Positions 36,232-45,046 of a stretch of DNA of 57,075 bases are shown here, in pieces (position 1 is the first letter of the stretch; each line of letters opens with the position of its first letter). Under the pieces are notes generated by a model. That model made no database searches. It had not been told where the DNA came from and saw only the letters and a program-made list of their open reading frames with translations. This DNA comes from Xylanibacter ruminicola. GTDB taxonomy: Bacteria > Bacteroidota > Bacteroidia > Bacteroidales > Bacteroidaceae. Made by a program: the position numbers and the translations under genes. The stretch is taken from NCBI GenBank assembly GCA_015060625.1, contig SUYC01000022.1:1-57075 (forward strand), in the 5' to 3' direction.

Positions 36232-39200
36232 ATGTGGAATTTTAAATCAATCCAAAAGCCGTTAATGGCACTGTTCCTGCTCTGTTTGTTCCCTCTGGGA
36301 GCGCTGGCTCAGAGCTTGATCAAGGGAACGGTCAAAGATGTATCTGGCGACCCGATCATTGGTGCTAGTGTAAAAGTACAAGGCTCAAAGTCGGGTGTCA
36401 TTACAGACTTCGATGGTAACTTCAGTATCCAGGCCGACAACAACGCCACACTGGTTATCAGTTACATTGGCTACACTACCGAAAGCATTAAGGTAGCTGG
36501 CAAAAACAATCTCTCTGTTACTCTTAAAGAAGACGCACAGACCCTGAACGACATCGTAGTAATCGGTTACGGTGTACAGAAGAAGTCAGACTTGACCGGT
36601 TCTGTAGCATCAGTAAAGGCCGAGGACCTGAAGCACCGTTCAACCACCGACGCAGCTGCTGCTCTGCAGGGTAAGGCTGCTGGTGTACAGATTCTGAACA
36701 GTTCAGGTAAGCCTGGTCAGGGTGCTTCAATCCGCGTACGTGGTTACTCTTCTAACTCAAGCAACATCGGTCCTCTGCTGATCGTCGATGGTCTGCAGGT
36801 ATCAAGCATCCAGTACCTCGATCCCTCTATGATTGAGTCAATGGAAGTACTGAAGGACGCTGCTTCGGCTGCCATCTACGGTGCTGAGGCTGGTAACGGT
36901 GTTGTTCTGATCACCACCAAGAGCGGTGCCAAGAGCAAGGGGCAGGGTTCAATCACTTACGAGGTCAAGTTCACAAACCAGAACCTCGGTCACGTTGGTA
37001 AGCTCTTGAATGCAGGTCAGTTCAAGGACTGGATGGACATGCAGTTAGGTGAGGTCGAGAAAGATGGTCAGAAGTTCCGTCAGCTCGATTTGGACATGCA
37101 AGATGCCATAAAACAATATGGTTGGGATCCCAACACCAACACTGATTGGATGAAGGAATATTTCGAGGACACATGGGCACAGCAGCACACACTGACTTTC
37201 CAGGGTGGTAACGACCGTGGTTCTTACTTCCTGAGCACCAGCTATGTGAATCAGGACGGTATCGTAAAGGGCAACAAGGATAGATACGAGCGCTTGACTG
37301 CTCAGATCAATGCCGACTATAAGATTAAGGATTGGTTGCAGATTGGCACCAACACTGCTATCGAGAAGTGGTCTTCACGCGGCGTATCTGAGAACGGTTA
37401 TGGTTCTTCATTCGAAATGCTGCTTTTGATCGACCCATTGACTCCCATGTATTGGACTTCTCGCAACCAGATGCTGGGTGAATATGCTTCATATTACGAT
37501 GCAATTCAGGCTGGCAACTCAAAATATACTCTGTTTGGTGATGAGAATGGCTACTATGCCACTTCATACTTCAACACACGTCTGGCAGGTGCCAACCCAT
37601 TCTCACAGCGCGACCGTGCCGAGGGCAGAAACGAGGGTGTAAACGTGAATGGTACTGTATTCATGAACATCACTCCTATCAAGCAGGTTACCTTCACCTC
37701 TCGCTTAGGTTATCGTTTGTCATTCAACAACAGCTCTGACTGGCAGTATCCTTACTACCTGAATGGTCAGACCAAGGGTGACAACTACACCATCAACGGT
37801 GCAAGCAACAACAACACCTGGTACCAGTGGGAAAACTTCATCAACTACAACCAGGACTTCGGTAAGCACAATGTAGGCGCCATGGCCGGTATGTCATTCC
37901 GCCAGTACAACTCTAACGGTGTTAGCGCCAATGCTTCTGGTCCAGATATTCTGACTGCTTATGAGCCTAACTACAGATATTTGAACTGTGTAAACGGTAA
38001 CGATGATACTGTTAAGGGATTCAGCGGTATGCCTAACATGACACGTGCACTCTCTTACTTTGGACGTATTCTCTATAGCTATGACAACCGTTACAGCTTG
38101 CAGGGCAACTTCCGTGCTGATGCATTCGACTCTTCTAAACTGTCAAAGGATAACCGTTGGGGCTACTTCTTCTCTGGTTCAGCAGGTTGGACATTCTCTA
38201 ACGAGAAGTTCTTTAAGGACAATGTTGATCCAAGCATCATGTCATTCGGTAAGATTCGCGCATCTTGGGGTACCAATGGTAACGTCAACGTATTGGGTAA
38301 CTATTCATACACAGCTGGTATTGGTCTGAATGGCCAGTGGTATCAGTATGGTGCTACAAACGCTGCTACATACGGCTCTATGCCTAATGGTATTGCCAAC
38401 CCCGACCTGACATGGGAAAAGTCACAGCAGTTCGACCTCGGTGCTGACTTCCGTTTCTTCAACGATCGCCTGTCTCTTGGTATCGACTGGTATAAGAAGA
38501 CCACTAAGGACCTGCTCGTTAAAGCTCCTGTAATGCCTGAGTCTGGTTACACTGACATGACTATCAACGCTGGTGAGATTGAGAATAGCGGTCTTGAAGT
38601 TGAGTTGACTTGGAAGGACAACATCGGCGACTTCAGATACAGCATCTCTGGTAATTTCGCTACACTGAAGAACAAGGCTACCTACCTCGATCCTTCCATC
38701 GAGCGTATCGGAGGTGCCACTGTTGAAGGCGCTTCGCCTGGTGCTATCCGTTGCTACTTCGAGCAGGGTCAGCCAGTATGGTACATGCGTGGTTATAAGT
38801 ATGCAGGTCGTGCTGCAGATGGTACAGCTCAGTACTATGCCAAGGATGGTAGCCTGACTAACGACCCAACTGAAGGTGACATGACCAACATCGGTTCTGG
38901 TCTGCCCGACGTTACATTCGGTCTTACCCTCAATGCAGAATATAAGGGCTTCGACCTGACCGTATTCGGTGCAGGACAGGCCGGTAACGATATCTACTAT
39001 GGTCTGTATCGTACAGGTTACAACAACATCGCAAAGGGTGTTTATGATGACTTCAAGTCAAAGAAGTTCCCCGAGGCAAAGAGTGTTTACGGTGTTGCCA
39101 AGTTCTACCAGTCATCAGCTATGGTATATAACGGTTCATTCTTCAAGCTCAAGCAGATTCAGCTAGGTTACACCCTGCCTCAGAACCTGACTAAGAAGGT

Positions 39201-39372
39201 TTATATGCAGAACGTACGTGCTTATGTATCTCTTGACGACTTCTTCACATTCACCAAGTATCCTGGTCTCGATCCAGAAACTTGCACACAGGAGTACAAC
39301 TGCCCAGGTCTTGACAAGGGTAACTATCCTAACATGCGCAAACTGGTTCTTGGTTTAAGTGTTACATTCTAA
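36232..39372 (+). CDS. SusC-like TonB-dependent transporter, third pair
   Basis: A 1046-aa SusC/RagA transporter with signal peptide (ending GALA), regulatory-like domain (about 29-105, IKGTVKDVSGDPIIGASV), plug with VVIGYGVQKKSDLTG, LLIVDGL and VLKDAASAAIYGAEAGNGV, and a barrel ending LVLGLSVTF. It is closely related to the SusC at 51363, sharing the plug wording and the YVSLDDFFTF block near the C-terminus. Codon choice is strikingly biased (GGT, GCT, TCT/TCA, AAG, AAC, TAC) compared with neighbours, as in highly expressed genes. With the downstream GH43 enzymes it probably takes up arabinose- or xylose-containing oligosaccharides. Confidence 0.95.
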   Translation: MWNFKSIQKPLMALFLLCLFPLGALAQSLIKGTVKDVSGDPIIGASVKVQGSKSGVITDFDGNFSIQADNNATLVISYIGYTTESIKVAGKNNLSVTLKEDAQTLNDIVVIGYGVQKKSDLTGSVASVKAEDLKHRSTTDAAAALQGKAAGVQILNSSGKPGQGASIRVRGYSSNSSNIGPLLIVDGLQVSSIQYLDPSMIESMEVLKDAASAAIYGAEAGNGVVLITTKSGAKSKGQGSITYEVKFTNQNLGHVGKLLNAGQFKDWMDMQLGEVEKDGQKFRQLDLDMQDAIKQYGWDPNTNTDWMKEYFEDTWAQQHTLTFQGGNDRGSYFLSTSYVNQDGIVKGNKDRYERLTAQINADYKIKDWLQIGTNTAIEKWSSRGVSENGYGSSFEMLLLIDPLTPMYWTSRNQMLGEYASYYDAIQAGNSKYTLFGDENGYYATSYFNTRLAGANPFSQRDRAEGRNEGVNVNGTVFMNITPIKQVTFTSRLGYRLSFNNSSDWQYPYYLNGQTKGDNYTINGASNNNTWYQWENFINYNQDFGKHNVGAMAGMSFRQYNSNGVSANASGPDILTAYEPNYRYLNCVNGNDDTVKGFSGMPNMTRALSYFGRILYSYDNRYSLQGNFRADAFDSSKLSKDNRWGYFFSGSAGWTFSNEKFFKDNVDPSIMSFGKIRASWGTNGNVNVLGNYSYTAGIGLNGQWYQYGATNAATYGSMPNGIANPDLTWEKSQQFDLGADFRFFNDRLSLGIDWYKKTTKDLLVKAPVMPESGYTDMTINAGEIENSGLEVELTWKDNIGDFRYSISGNFATLKNKATYLDPSIERIGGATVEGASPGAIRCYFEQGQPVWYMRGYKYAGRAADGTAQYYAKDGSLTNDPTEGDMTNIGSGLPDVTFGLTLNAEYKGFDLTVFGAGQAGNDIYYGLYRTGYNNIAKGVYDDFKSKKFPEAKSVYGVAKFYQSSAMVYNGSFFKLKQIQLGYTLPQNLTKKVYMQNVRAYVSLDDFFTFTKYPGLDPETCTQEYNCPGLDKGNYPNMRKLVLGLSVTF

Positions 39373-39401
39373 TTCCAATCAATAAAAATCGAATATAAAA
39401 T

Positions 39402-41156
39402 ATGAAAAAGATATTATTTTCAGTTGCTCTGCTTTCTGCCGGCATGATGTGCACTTCGTGCGATCAGGACTTGCTCGAAATTGAGCAGAAAGCAACCAGC
39501 AGCACAGGTAACTTCTATAAAACAGATGCCGATGCAGAGTCTGCCGTGACAGCCATGTATGCAACATACATTGGAGAAATTGGAGGTAATGAAGGTATCT
39601 GGAGTGCCTATATCACAGGTATCAACTATGCATCTGACGATGTATTCGCAGCAGGTGGCGACATGGCCGACCATACTGGATTCCGTGAGTTGAACGAATT
39701 CCGCTACGATGCCAGTTTCGGTCCAGTCAGCACCCTTTACAACCACATCTATAAGGCCATCTACTCTGCCAACCTGGTTATCAACTACTTTGGTGGCGAA
39801 CTCGCTGACACACCTACTAAGAAACAGGCTGTTGCCGAGGCAAGAGTAATGCGTGCATGGGCTCACATGCTGGCTGCACAGGTTTACTATCAGCCACCAT
39901 TGGTTGACCACCTGATCACTACCGACAAGCCATCTAACGACATTTCTCAGAAAGAGATTTTCGACTGGTGTGTCAAGGAATGCGAAGAAGCAGCAAACGA
40001 TCTGCCTGAGCGCAAGGGACAGACCGACAAGGAAGGTGCTTGGCGCGTAACAAAGGGATTTGCTCAGTTCGTAGGTGGAAAATCTGCCCTGTTCGCTGGT
40101 GATAACGCTAAGGCAGCCAGTCTGCTGAAGCCACTGGTAGAGTCTTCTAACTATGCACTGGTTCCCGGTGAGCGTTTCCGCGACCTCTTCCACATCGAGG
40201 GTGACGGTTGCGAGGAGAAGATCTTCGAGTTCAACTATACCACTAACACTGCTATCGGTGGTGTATGGGGCGGTAGCATTCAGCGCGGCCGTTGGATGGT
40301 TGCCAACGTACTCAACTGGCGTGGTGACGATATCGTAGGCGGTGGTAAGAATCCACAAATCTGCGCAACCGGTGGTTGGGGCGGTGGCTCTATCAACCAG
40401 GATTTCGCTCACAAGATGCTTGCTAATGATGGCGACAGCTATCGTCGTAAGGCTACATTCCTCACCTCTGACGAGTTCTTCTATGATGCTAAGCTCTGCC
40501 CATGGGCTGACGACGTAGAAGCAGGCGGAAAACTCTCAACTCGTGCCGAGAAGGAGTTTGACGAGAATCGCGGTATCACCAAGAGTGCAGGTTCTTTCTC
40601 TCGCAGTGATGTCATGGAGGTGAAGATGATGTGTCATCCTAAGGATGTTGACCTCTCTGTAGGTGACAACTGTAACAACACCAATCTGTGTCTGGCACGT
40701 CTGGGCGAGGCTTACCTGCTCTATGCCGAGGCTTGCTTGGCATCTGGTAACAGTTCAGAGGCTCTGAAGTATGTGAATAAGATTCAGCAGCGCGCCGGTT
40801 CAAAGACCATCTCTTCATCAGTTGACTTGCAGACCATTCAGGATGAGAAGCAGTATGAGCTCTGGTTCGAGGGTTGCCGTTGGTTCGACATCGTACGTTG
40901 GGGTATTGCTAAGCAGTGCTACGACAAGGTTCTCGACAATATTCCTCTGCAGTGGGATGAGTACTGGAATCCTTCTGATGGCTCTGCTCCAAAGACCAAG
41001 CCTCACAAGCTCTACTACAAGATTCATCATCCATTCAAAGATGCTGGTATCAAGCTGGAGTTCGTAGCTGGTAAGAATGAGTACTGGCCAATTCCACAGA
41101 CCGTTATCGAAATCAACGATCAGATGCATCAGGTACGTGGTTGGGCTAACAACTAA
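39402..41156 (+). CDS. SusD-like lipoprotein, third pair
   Basis: A 584-aa RagB/SusD lipoprotein with lipobox CTSC, helix block AVAEARVMRAWAHMLAAQVYY, the C-terminal EKQYELWFEGCRWFDIVRWG signature and the end stretch YWPIPQTVIEIND. It follows its SusC by 29 nt and is followed by a terminator. It shares the same strongly biased codon use, so the pair is probably one abundantly made complex. Confidence 0.93.
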   Translation: MKKILFSVALLSAGMMCTSCDQDLLEIEQKATSSTGNFYKTDADAESAVTAMYATYIGEIGGNEGIWSAYITGINYASDDVFAAGGDMADHTGFRELNEFRYDASFGPVSTLYNHIYKAIYSANLVINYFGGELADTPTKKQAVAEARVMRAWAHMLAAQVYYQPPLVDHLITTDKPSNDISQKEIFDWCVKECEEAANDLPERKGQTDKEGAWRVTKGFAQFVGGKSALFAGDNAKAASLLKPLVESSNYALVPGERFRDLFHIEGDGCEEKIFEFNYTTNTAIGGVWGGSIQRGRWMVANVLNWRGDDIVGGGKNPQICATGGWGGGSINQDFAHKMLANDGDSYRRKATFLTSDEFFYDAKLCPWADDVEAGGKLSTRAEKEFDENRGITKSAGSFSRSDVMEVKMMCHPKDVDLSVGDNCNNTNLCLARLGEAYLLYAEACLASGNSSEALKYVNKIQQRAGSKTISSSVDLQTIQDEKQYELWFEGCRWFDIVRWGIAKQCYDKVLDNIPLQWDEYWNPSDGSAPKTKPHKLYYKIHHPFKDAGIKLEFVAGKNEYWPIPQTVIEINDQMHQVRGWANN

Positions 41157-41221
41157 TAATTAGCTGTTTAATAAATGAAATATAGTAGTTAGTATTAGAC
41201 ACATTGTTTTGGTATTTCGAA

Positions 41222-41253
41222 GGTGCTGCGTCGCGAGATGCGGCACCTTTTTT
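41222..41253 (+). terminator. Intrinsic terminator after the third SusD
   Basis: An 8-bp stem GGTGCTGC/GCGGCACC (41222-41229 with 41240-41247, one G-U pair) is followed by T6. It separates the SusC/SusD unit from the GH43 unit. Confidence 0.85.
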
Positions 41254-41259
41254 AAAGAG

Positions 41260-41291
41260 AATGTTACAATCTGTTTTGCATTTGTAACATT
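41260..41291 (+). promoter_or_regulatory. GTTAC inverted repeat before the first GH43
   Basis: AATGTTACAA (41260-41269) and TTGTAACATT (41282-41291) form a perfect 10-bp inverted repeat. The GTTAC and GTAAC cores are 21 bp apart, the same distance as before the third SusC but with the half-sites facing the other way. No clear -7 box is seen between here and the ATG at 41418; the rest of that stretch is AT-rich leader. Confidence 0.5.
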
Positions 41292-41417
41292 TATATATAA
41301 AAAGGTCATAAAGGATTAAACGTTTCCATCAAAAATGACTCAAATATTAAACCATCCGATGATACGACTGACAATTATTACTATACATTATCTATAATAA
41401 ATAACAAACCATTGCTA

Positions 41418-43514
41418 ATGAAGAAAATTTGTATTTCTTTACTGATGACTGTGCCTCTGGTATCCTTAGCACAGAATCCGGTAATCCGCGACCAATTCTC
41501 GGCAGACCCGACGGCTCGCGTATTCAACAACAAAGTGTATCTCTATCCATCGCACGACATCATGCCCCCCGCTGATCAGCGACAGGACTGGTTCTGCATG
41601 GAAGACTATCACGTGTTCTCATCTGAAAATCTAACCGAATGGACAGACCACGGTGTGATTGTCACCCAGAACAAAGTGCCCTGGGTGCGCCCCAACTCGT
41701 ATTCGATGTGGGCTCCCGACTGTGTTTATCGCAACGGCAAGTACTATTTCTACTTCCCATCAGCCCCAGCCGAGGGTAAGGGGTTCGGATTTGGTGTAGG
41801 CGTAGCCATAGCCGACAGTCCCGAGGGACCATTCATTCCTGAGCCAGAGCCTATCAAGGGCATCAGCGGTATCGACCCCTGTGTGCTACAGGCTTCGGAT
41901 GGTAATGCTTACATTTTCTGGGGAGCAGGCCGCTGCGCCAAGCTCAAGCCCAACATGAAGGAGCTGGCCGACGACACCCCCACAGAGAAGGTGAAGTTTG
42001 GCGAGCGCGAGTTTGAGATGAAAGGTGTGAACTGTTTGAAAGGCCTGCCAAGCCGCCAGGCCGAAGGTCCATTCGCTTTCGAGTATAACGGCAACTATTA
42101 TCTCACCTATCCTTATGTCAGAGAGAATACCGAGGTTCTGGGCTATGCCATGAGTAAGAACCCCATGGGCCCCTACGAGTACAAAGGCTTGATTATGGCC
42201 GAGCATGCCAACGGCTGCTGGACCAATCACCATAGCATCGTCAACTACAAGGGTCAGTGGTATCTATTCTATCACCACAACGACTTCTCGCCCCGCGACG
42301 ACAAGCGCCGTTCGGTATGTATCGAGAAGCTGTACTTCAACCCCGACGGCACTATCCAGGAGGTGAAGCCAACCATGCGAGGTGTAGGTATCAACGAGGC
42401 TACCGAGAAGATTGAGATCGACCGCTACAGCGAGGCCAGCAAGGATGTTACCACCTCGCTCATAGACACGGTTAATACCTTCCGCAGCTACCAGGCAACA
42501 CTGCCTGTCAAGGGCAGCTGGATCAAGTATAACGATGTGAACTTCGACTGCCTGACCGAAAGCTACCTGATTATAAATGCCAAAGCTGCCGGCAACACCA
42601 CACTCTATGTTCGTGAGAAGGCCGCCAACGGCAAGATTATCGCTAAAATAGAGATGACTGTAAAACCCGAGAGTCCTGCTGGTGCCCCAGCTATGTTCCG
42701 TCGCGACTTCAGCAACCAGTGGCTCACACTCACAGCCCCATTAGAGTACATGCCAAAGGGTGTTACCGACCTGGTGATTACCTGTGAAGGCGATGCTGGC
42801 GTGAGTGTTGACTGGATTCAGTTCAAGAACCGTCCTAAGTACTTCTCGGCAGTGACCACGCCTAGTGCTAAGCCCGATGCCGAGGGATTCATCCGTCGTT
42901 GGTTCCTCCTGGAGCCTATCGACAAGCCCAACAGCGGCAATACCGTATTCACCGACTCTTATCTGCGTGAGCACTTTAACACCGAGTACTTCAAGGGTCA
43001 GCAGACCATCGTTCCCAAGGATGGACAGAAAGTGAAGGCCGAATATAAGAAGGTAGAAGTAGCTCCCGGCTTCGGTCGCGGCTTTGGTCAGCAGGCACCT
43101 GCCGAACCCAAGGTAACAACAGTGAAGCAGACCCTGACCTGGCATGCACTCGACAGCGAGAACATGAACGTTAAACTGTTCCGCTTTGCAGAGAAGTGGG
43201 GCCAGCAGGTTTACGGTGTACTCTTCTGGGCTGTGACCATCATCGACTGTGATGAGGACATCGAAAATGTACGTCTGGCAGTAGGTTCTAACTCTGCCTC
43301 TATGTGGTGGCTCAATGGCGAGGAGGCTCTGTTGCTCTCTGGCGACCGCCGCATGGTAAAGGACGACGCCATGTCGGCTCGCCTCACCCTGAAGAAGGGA
43401 CGTAACATTCTGCGTGGAGCCGTTATTAACGGTCCTGGCATGAGCGACTTCTGTGTTCGTTTCCTCGACGAGAAAGGTAATCCGGTAACTAACTACAAGG
43501 TAGTTAATAAATGA
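41418..43514 (+). CDS. GH43 enzyme with CBM6-like and C-terminal accessory domain
   Basis: A 698-aa secreted protein (start at the ATG at 41418; a TTG two codons earlier is less likely). After the signal peptide (ending LAQ) comes a five-bladed GH43 domain with base Asp30 in ADPTARVF, the pKa-tuning Asp152 in GIDPC and acid Glu216 in QAEGPF. A CBM6-like beta-sandwich (about 335-470) and a third beta-rich domain (about 480-698), interrupted by a Gly/Phe/Gln loop (GFGRGFGQQ), follow. GH43 enzymes remove xylose or arabinose from arabinoxylan or arabinan; which one is not decidable here. The second GH43 follows 26 nt later. Confidence 0.88.
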   Translation: MKKICISLLMTVPLVSLAQNPVIRDQFSADPTARVFNNKVYLYPSHDIMPPADQRQDWFCMEDYHVFSSENLTEWTDHGVIVTQNKVPWVRPNSYSMWAPDCVYRNGKYYFYFPSAPAEGKGFGFGVGVAIADSPEGPFIPEPEPIKGISGIDPCVLQASDGNAYIFWGAGRCAKLKPNMKELADDTPTEKVKFGEREFEMKGVNCLKGLPSRQAEGPFAFEYNGNYYLTYPYVRENTEVLGYAMSKNPMGPYEYKGLIMAEHANGCWTNHHSIVNYKGQWYLFYHHNDFSPRDDKRRSVCIEKLYFNPDGTIQEVKPTMRGVGINEATEKIEIDRYSEASKDVTTSLIDTVNTFRSYQATLPVKGSWIKYNDVNFDCLTESYLIINAKAAGNTTLYVREKAANGKIIAKIEMTVKPESPAGAPAMFRRDFSNQWLTLTAPLEYMPKGVTDLVITCEGDAGVSVDWIQFKNRPKYFSAVTTPSAKPDAEGFIRRWFLLEPIDKPNSGNTVFTDSYLREHFNTEYFKGQQTIVPKDGQKVKAEYKKVEVAPGFGRGFGQQAPAEPKVTTVKQTLTWHALDSENMNVKLFRFAEKWGQQVYGVLFWAVTIIDCDEDIENVRLAVGSNSASMWWLNGEEALLLSGDRRMVKDDAMSARLTLKKGRNILRGAVINGPGMSDFCVRFLDEKGNPVTNYKVVNK

Positions 43515-43540
43515 TAAATGATAATTGACAATTGATAATT

Positions 43541-44992
43541 ATGAAAAGACTTCATACAATACTGGCGGCACTTGCTGTAACAGCAGCCGCTAACGCGCAG
43601 ATTGGCGCTCCTTATATTCACGACCCCTCGACACTGGCTGAGTGCGATGGCAAATACTACACCTTTGGTACCGGTGGTGGCGGTATCATCACCGACGATG
43701 GTTGGAGCTGGCATAGTGGTGCCGAGCGCCCTGGTGGCGGCGCAGCCCCCGACGTGCTGAAGATTGGCGACCGTTACCTCTGTATCTATGGTGCAACAGG
43801 TGGCGGCCTGGGTGGTGGACACGCTGGTCGTATCCTCACCATGTGGAACAAAACCCTCGACCCCAAGTCGCCCGACTTCAAGTGGAGCGAGGCTGTTGAG
43901 GTGTGCGCCTCTGACGGCATGGAAGATCAGGATGCCATCGACCCTGGTTTGCTGTTAGACCCCACGACAGGACGCCTGTGGGTAAGCTACGGTACCTATT
44001 TCGGCACCATCCGACTGATTGAGCTCGACCCCAAAACCGGTTTCCGCAAGAAGGGTAACAAAGAGAAGGATATCGCTATCGACTGCGAAGCTTCAGACTT
44101 GATGTACCGCGATGGCTGGTACTATCTGTTGGGGACCCACGGCACTTGCTGCGACGGTGTGAACTCTACCTATAATATTGTAGTGGGCCGTTCTCGCAAC
44201 GTAGAAGGTCCTTATCTCGACAATGTAGGTCGTGACATGTATCATGGCGGAGGAAAGATGGTGATAGCAGCCGAAGACCGTGCCTGCGGTGCTGGTCACT
44301 TCGGACGTTTCATCGTCGATGAGGGTGTTGAGGTGATGTCGTTCCACTGGGAGGCCGACTTTGAGCAGAGCGGTCGCTCGGTATTAGCCGTACGTCCTAT
44401 CGTATGGAAGAACGGTTGGCCTGTGGCAGGTGAAAACTTCAAGGGCGGCAACTTCTGGATTGAGTCGGAGCGCCGTGGTTATGCTTTGGAGCTCACCGTT
44501 GACTTTGTTCGTATGCAACAGGAGCGCCAGGGCTGGTTCAACCGCAACCAGATGGAGCAGCCAGTGAAGCCAATTGCCAACCAGACGCTGGCCGAAGTGA
44601 TTGGAAACTGGCCTAAGGGCGACATCCCCGCTCGTATCTGCGACTACATGAACCGTCCTCACCAGCGCTGGACCATCACTCCCGTTGACTCTGCCGGTGG
44701 TTATCTGAGCAATCCTTATTTCAAGATCACCATCGAAGGTACCGACCGTGCACTCGCTGCTACAGCCAACAAGGAGGTAACTACCGTTCCTACCTATACA
44801 GGGGCCGACGAACAACTCTGGCGTATTGAGCAGTTGACAGATGGTACATACCGTATCATGCCTAAAGCCATCCCCGGTCAGGCTGGTATCAACAAAGAGT
44901 TGTGTCTCTACTCTGCAGGTGACTCAACACCTACACTCGCTAAATATGATTTCAACTCAGACAACTCTAAGTGGAATTTCAAAAGGCGCTAA
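43541..44992 (+). CDS. GH43 enzyme with C-terminal ricin-like trefoil
   Basis: A 483-aa secreted protein starting at the ATG at 43541. Signal peptide (ending ANAQ), then a GH43 arabinanase-type domain with base Asp28 in HDPS, Asp134 in AIDPG and acid Glu183 in CEASD. The last 150 residues (from about RICDYMNRPHQRW) look like a beta-trefoil carbohydrate-binding domain (RICIN/CBM13 type). The domain resembles endo-1,5-arabinanases and related arabinofuranosidases. The gene is cotranscribed with the preceding GH43; the gap contains the AT-rich stretch ATAATTGACAATTGATAATT. Confidence 0.87.
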   Translation: MKRLHTILAALAVTAAANAQIGAPYIHDPSTLAECDGKYYTFGTGGGGIITDDGWSWHSGAERPGGGAAPDVLKIGDRYLCIYGATGGGLGGGHAGRILTMWNKTLDPKSPDFKWSEAVEVCASDGMEDQDAIDPGLLLDPTTGRLWVSYGTYFGTIRLIELDPKTGFRKKGNKEKDIAIDCEASDLMYRDGWYYLLGTHGTCCDGVNSTYNIVVGRSRNVEGPYLDNVGRDMYHGGGKMVIAAEDRACGAGHFGRFIVDEGVEVMSFHWEADFEQSGRSVLAVRPIVWKNGWPVAGENFKGGNFWIESERRGYALELTVDFVRMQQERQGWFNRNQMEQPVKPIANQTLAEVIGNWPKGDIPARICDYMNRPHQRWTITPVDSAGGYLSNPYFKITIEGTDRALAATANKEVTTVPTYTGADEQLWRIEQLTDGTYRIMPKAIPGQAGINKELCLYSAGDSTPTLAKYDFNSDNSKWNFKRR

Positions 44993-44996
44993 ACAA

Positions 44997-45040
44997 AAAG
45001 GATTCCCTCCTGCATGGCGGGAGGGAATCCTTTCTGTTTT
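44997..45040. terminator. Bidirectional intrinsic terminator between GH43 and amylase
   Basis: A 14-bp perfect stem (44997-45010 with 45020-45033) closes a 9-nt loop. T-rich sequence follows on the plus side and A-rich sequence precedes it, so it serves both convergent genes. Confidence 0.88.
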
Positions 45041-45046
45041 ATTTAT

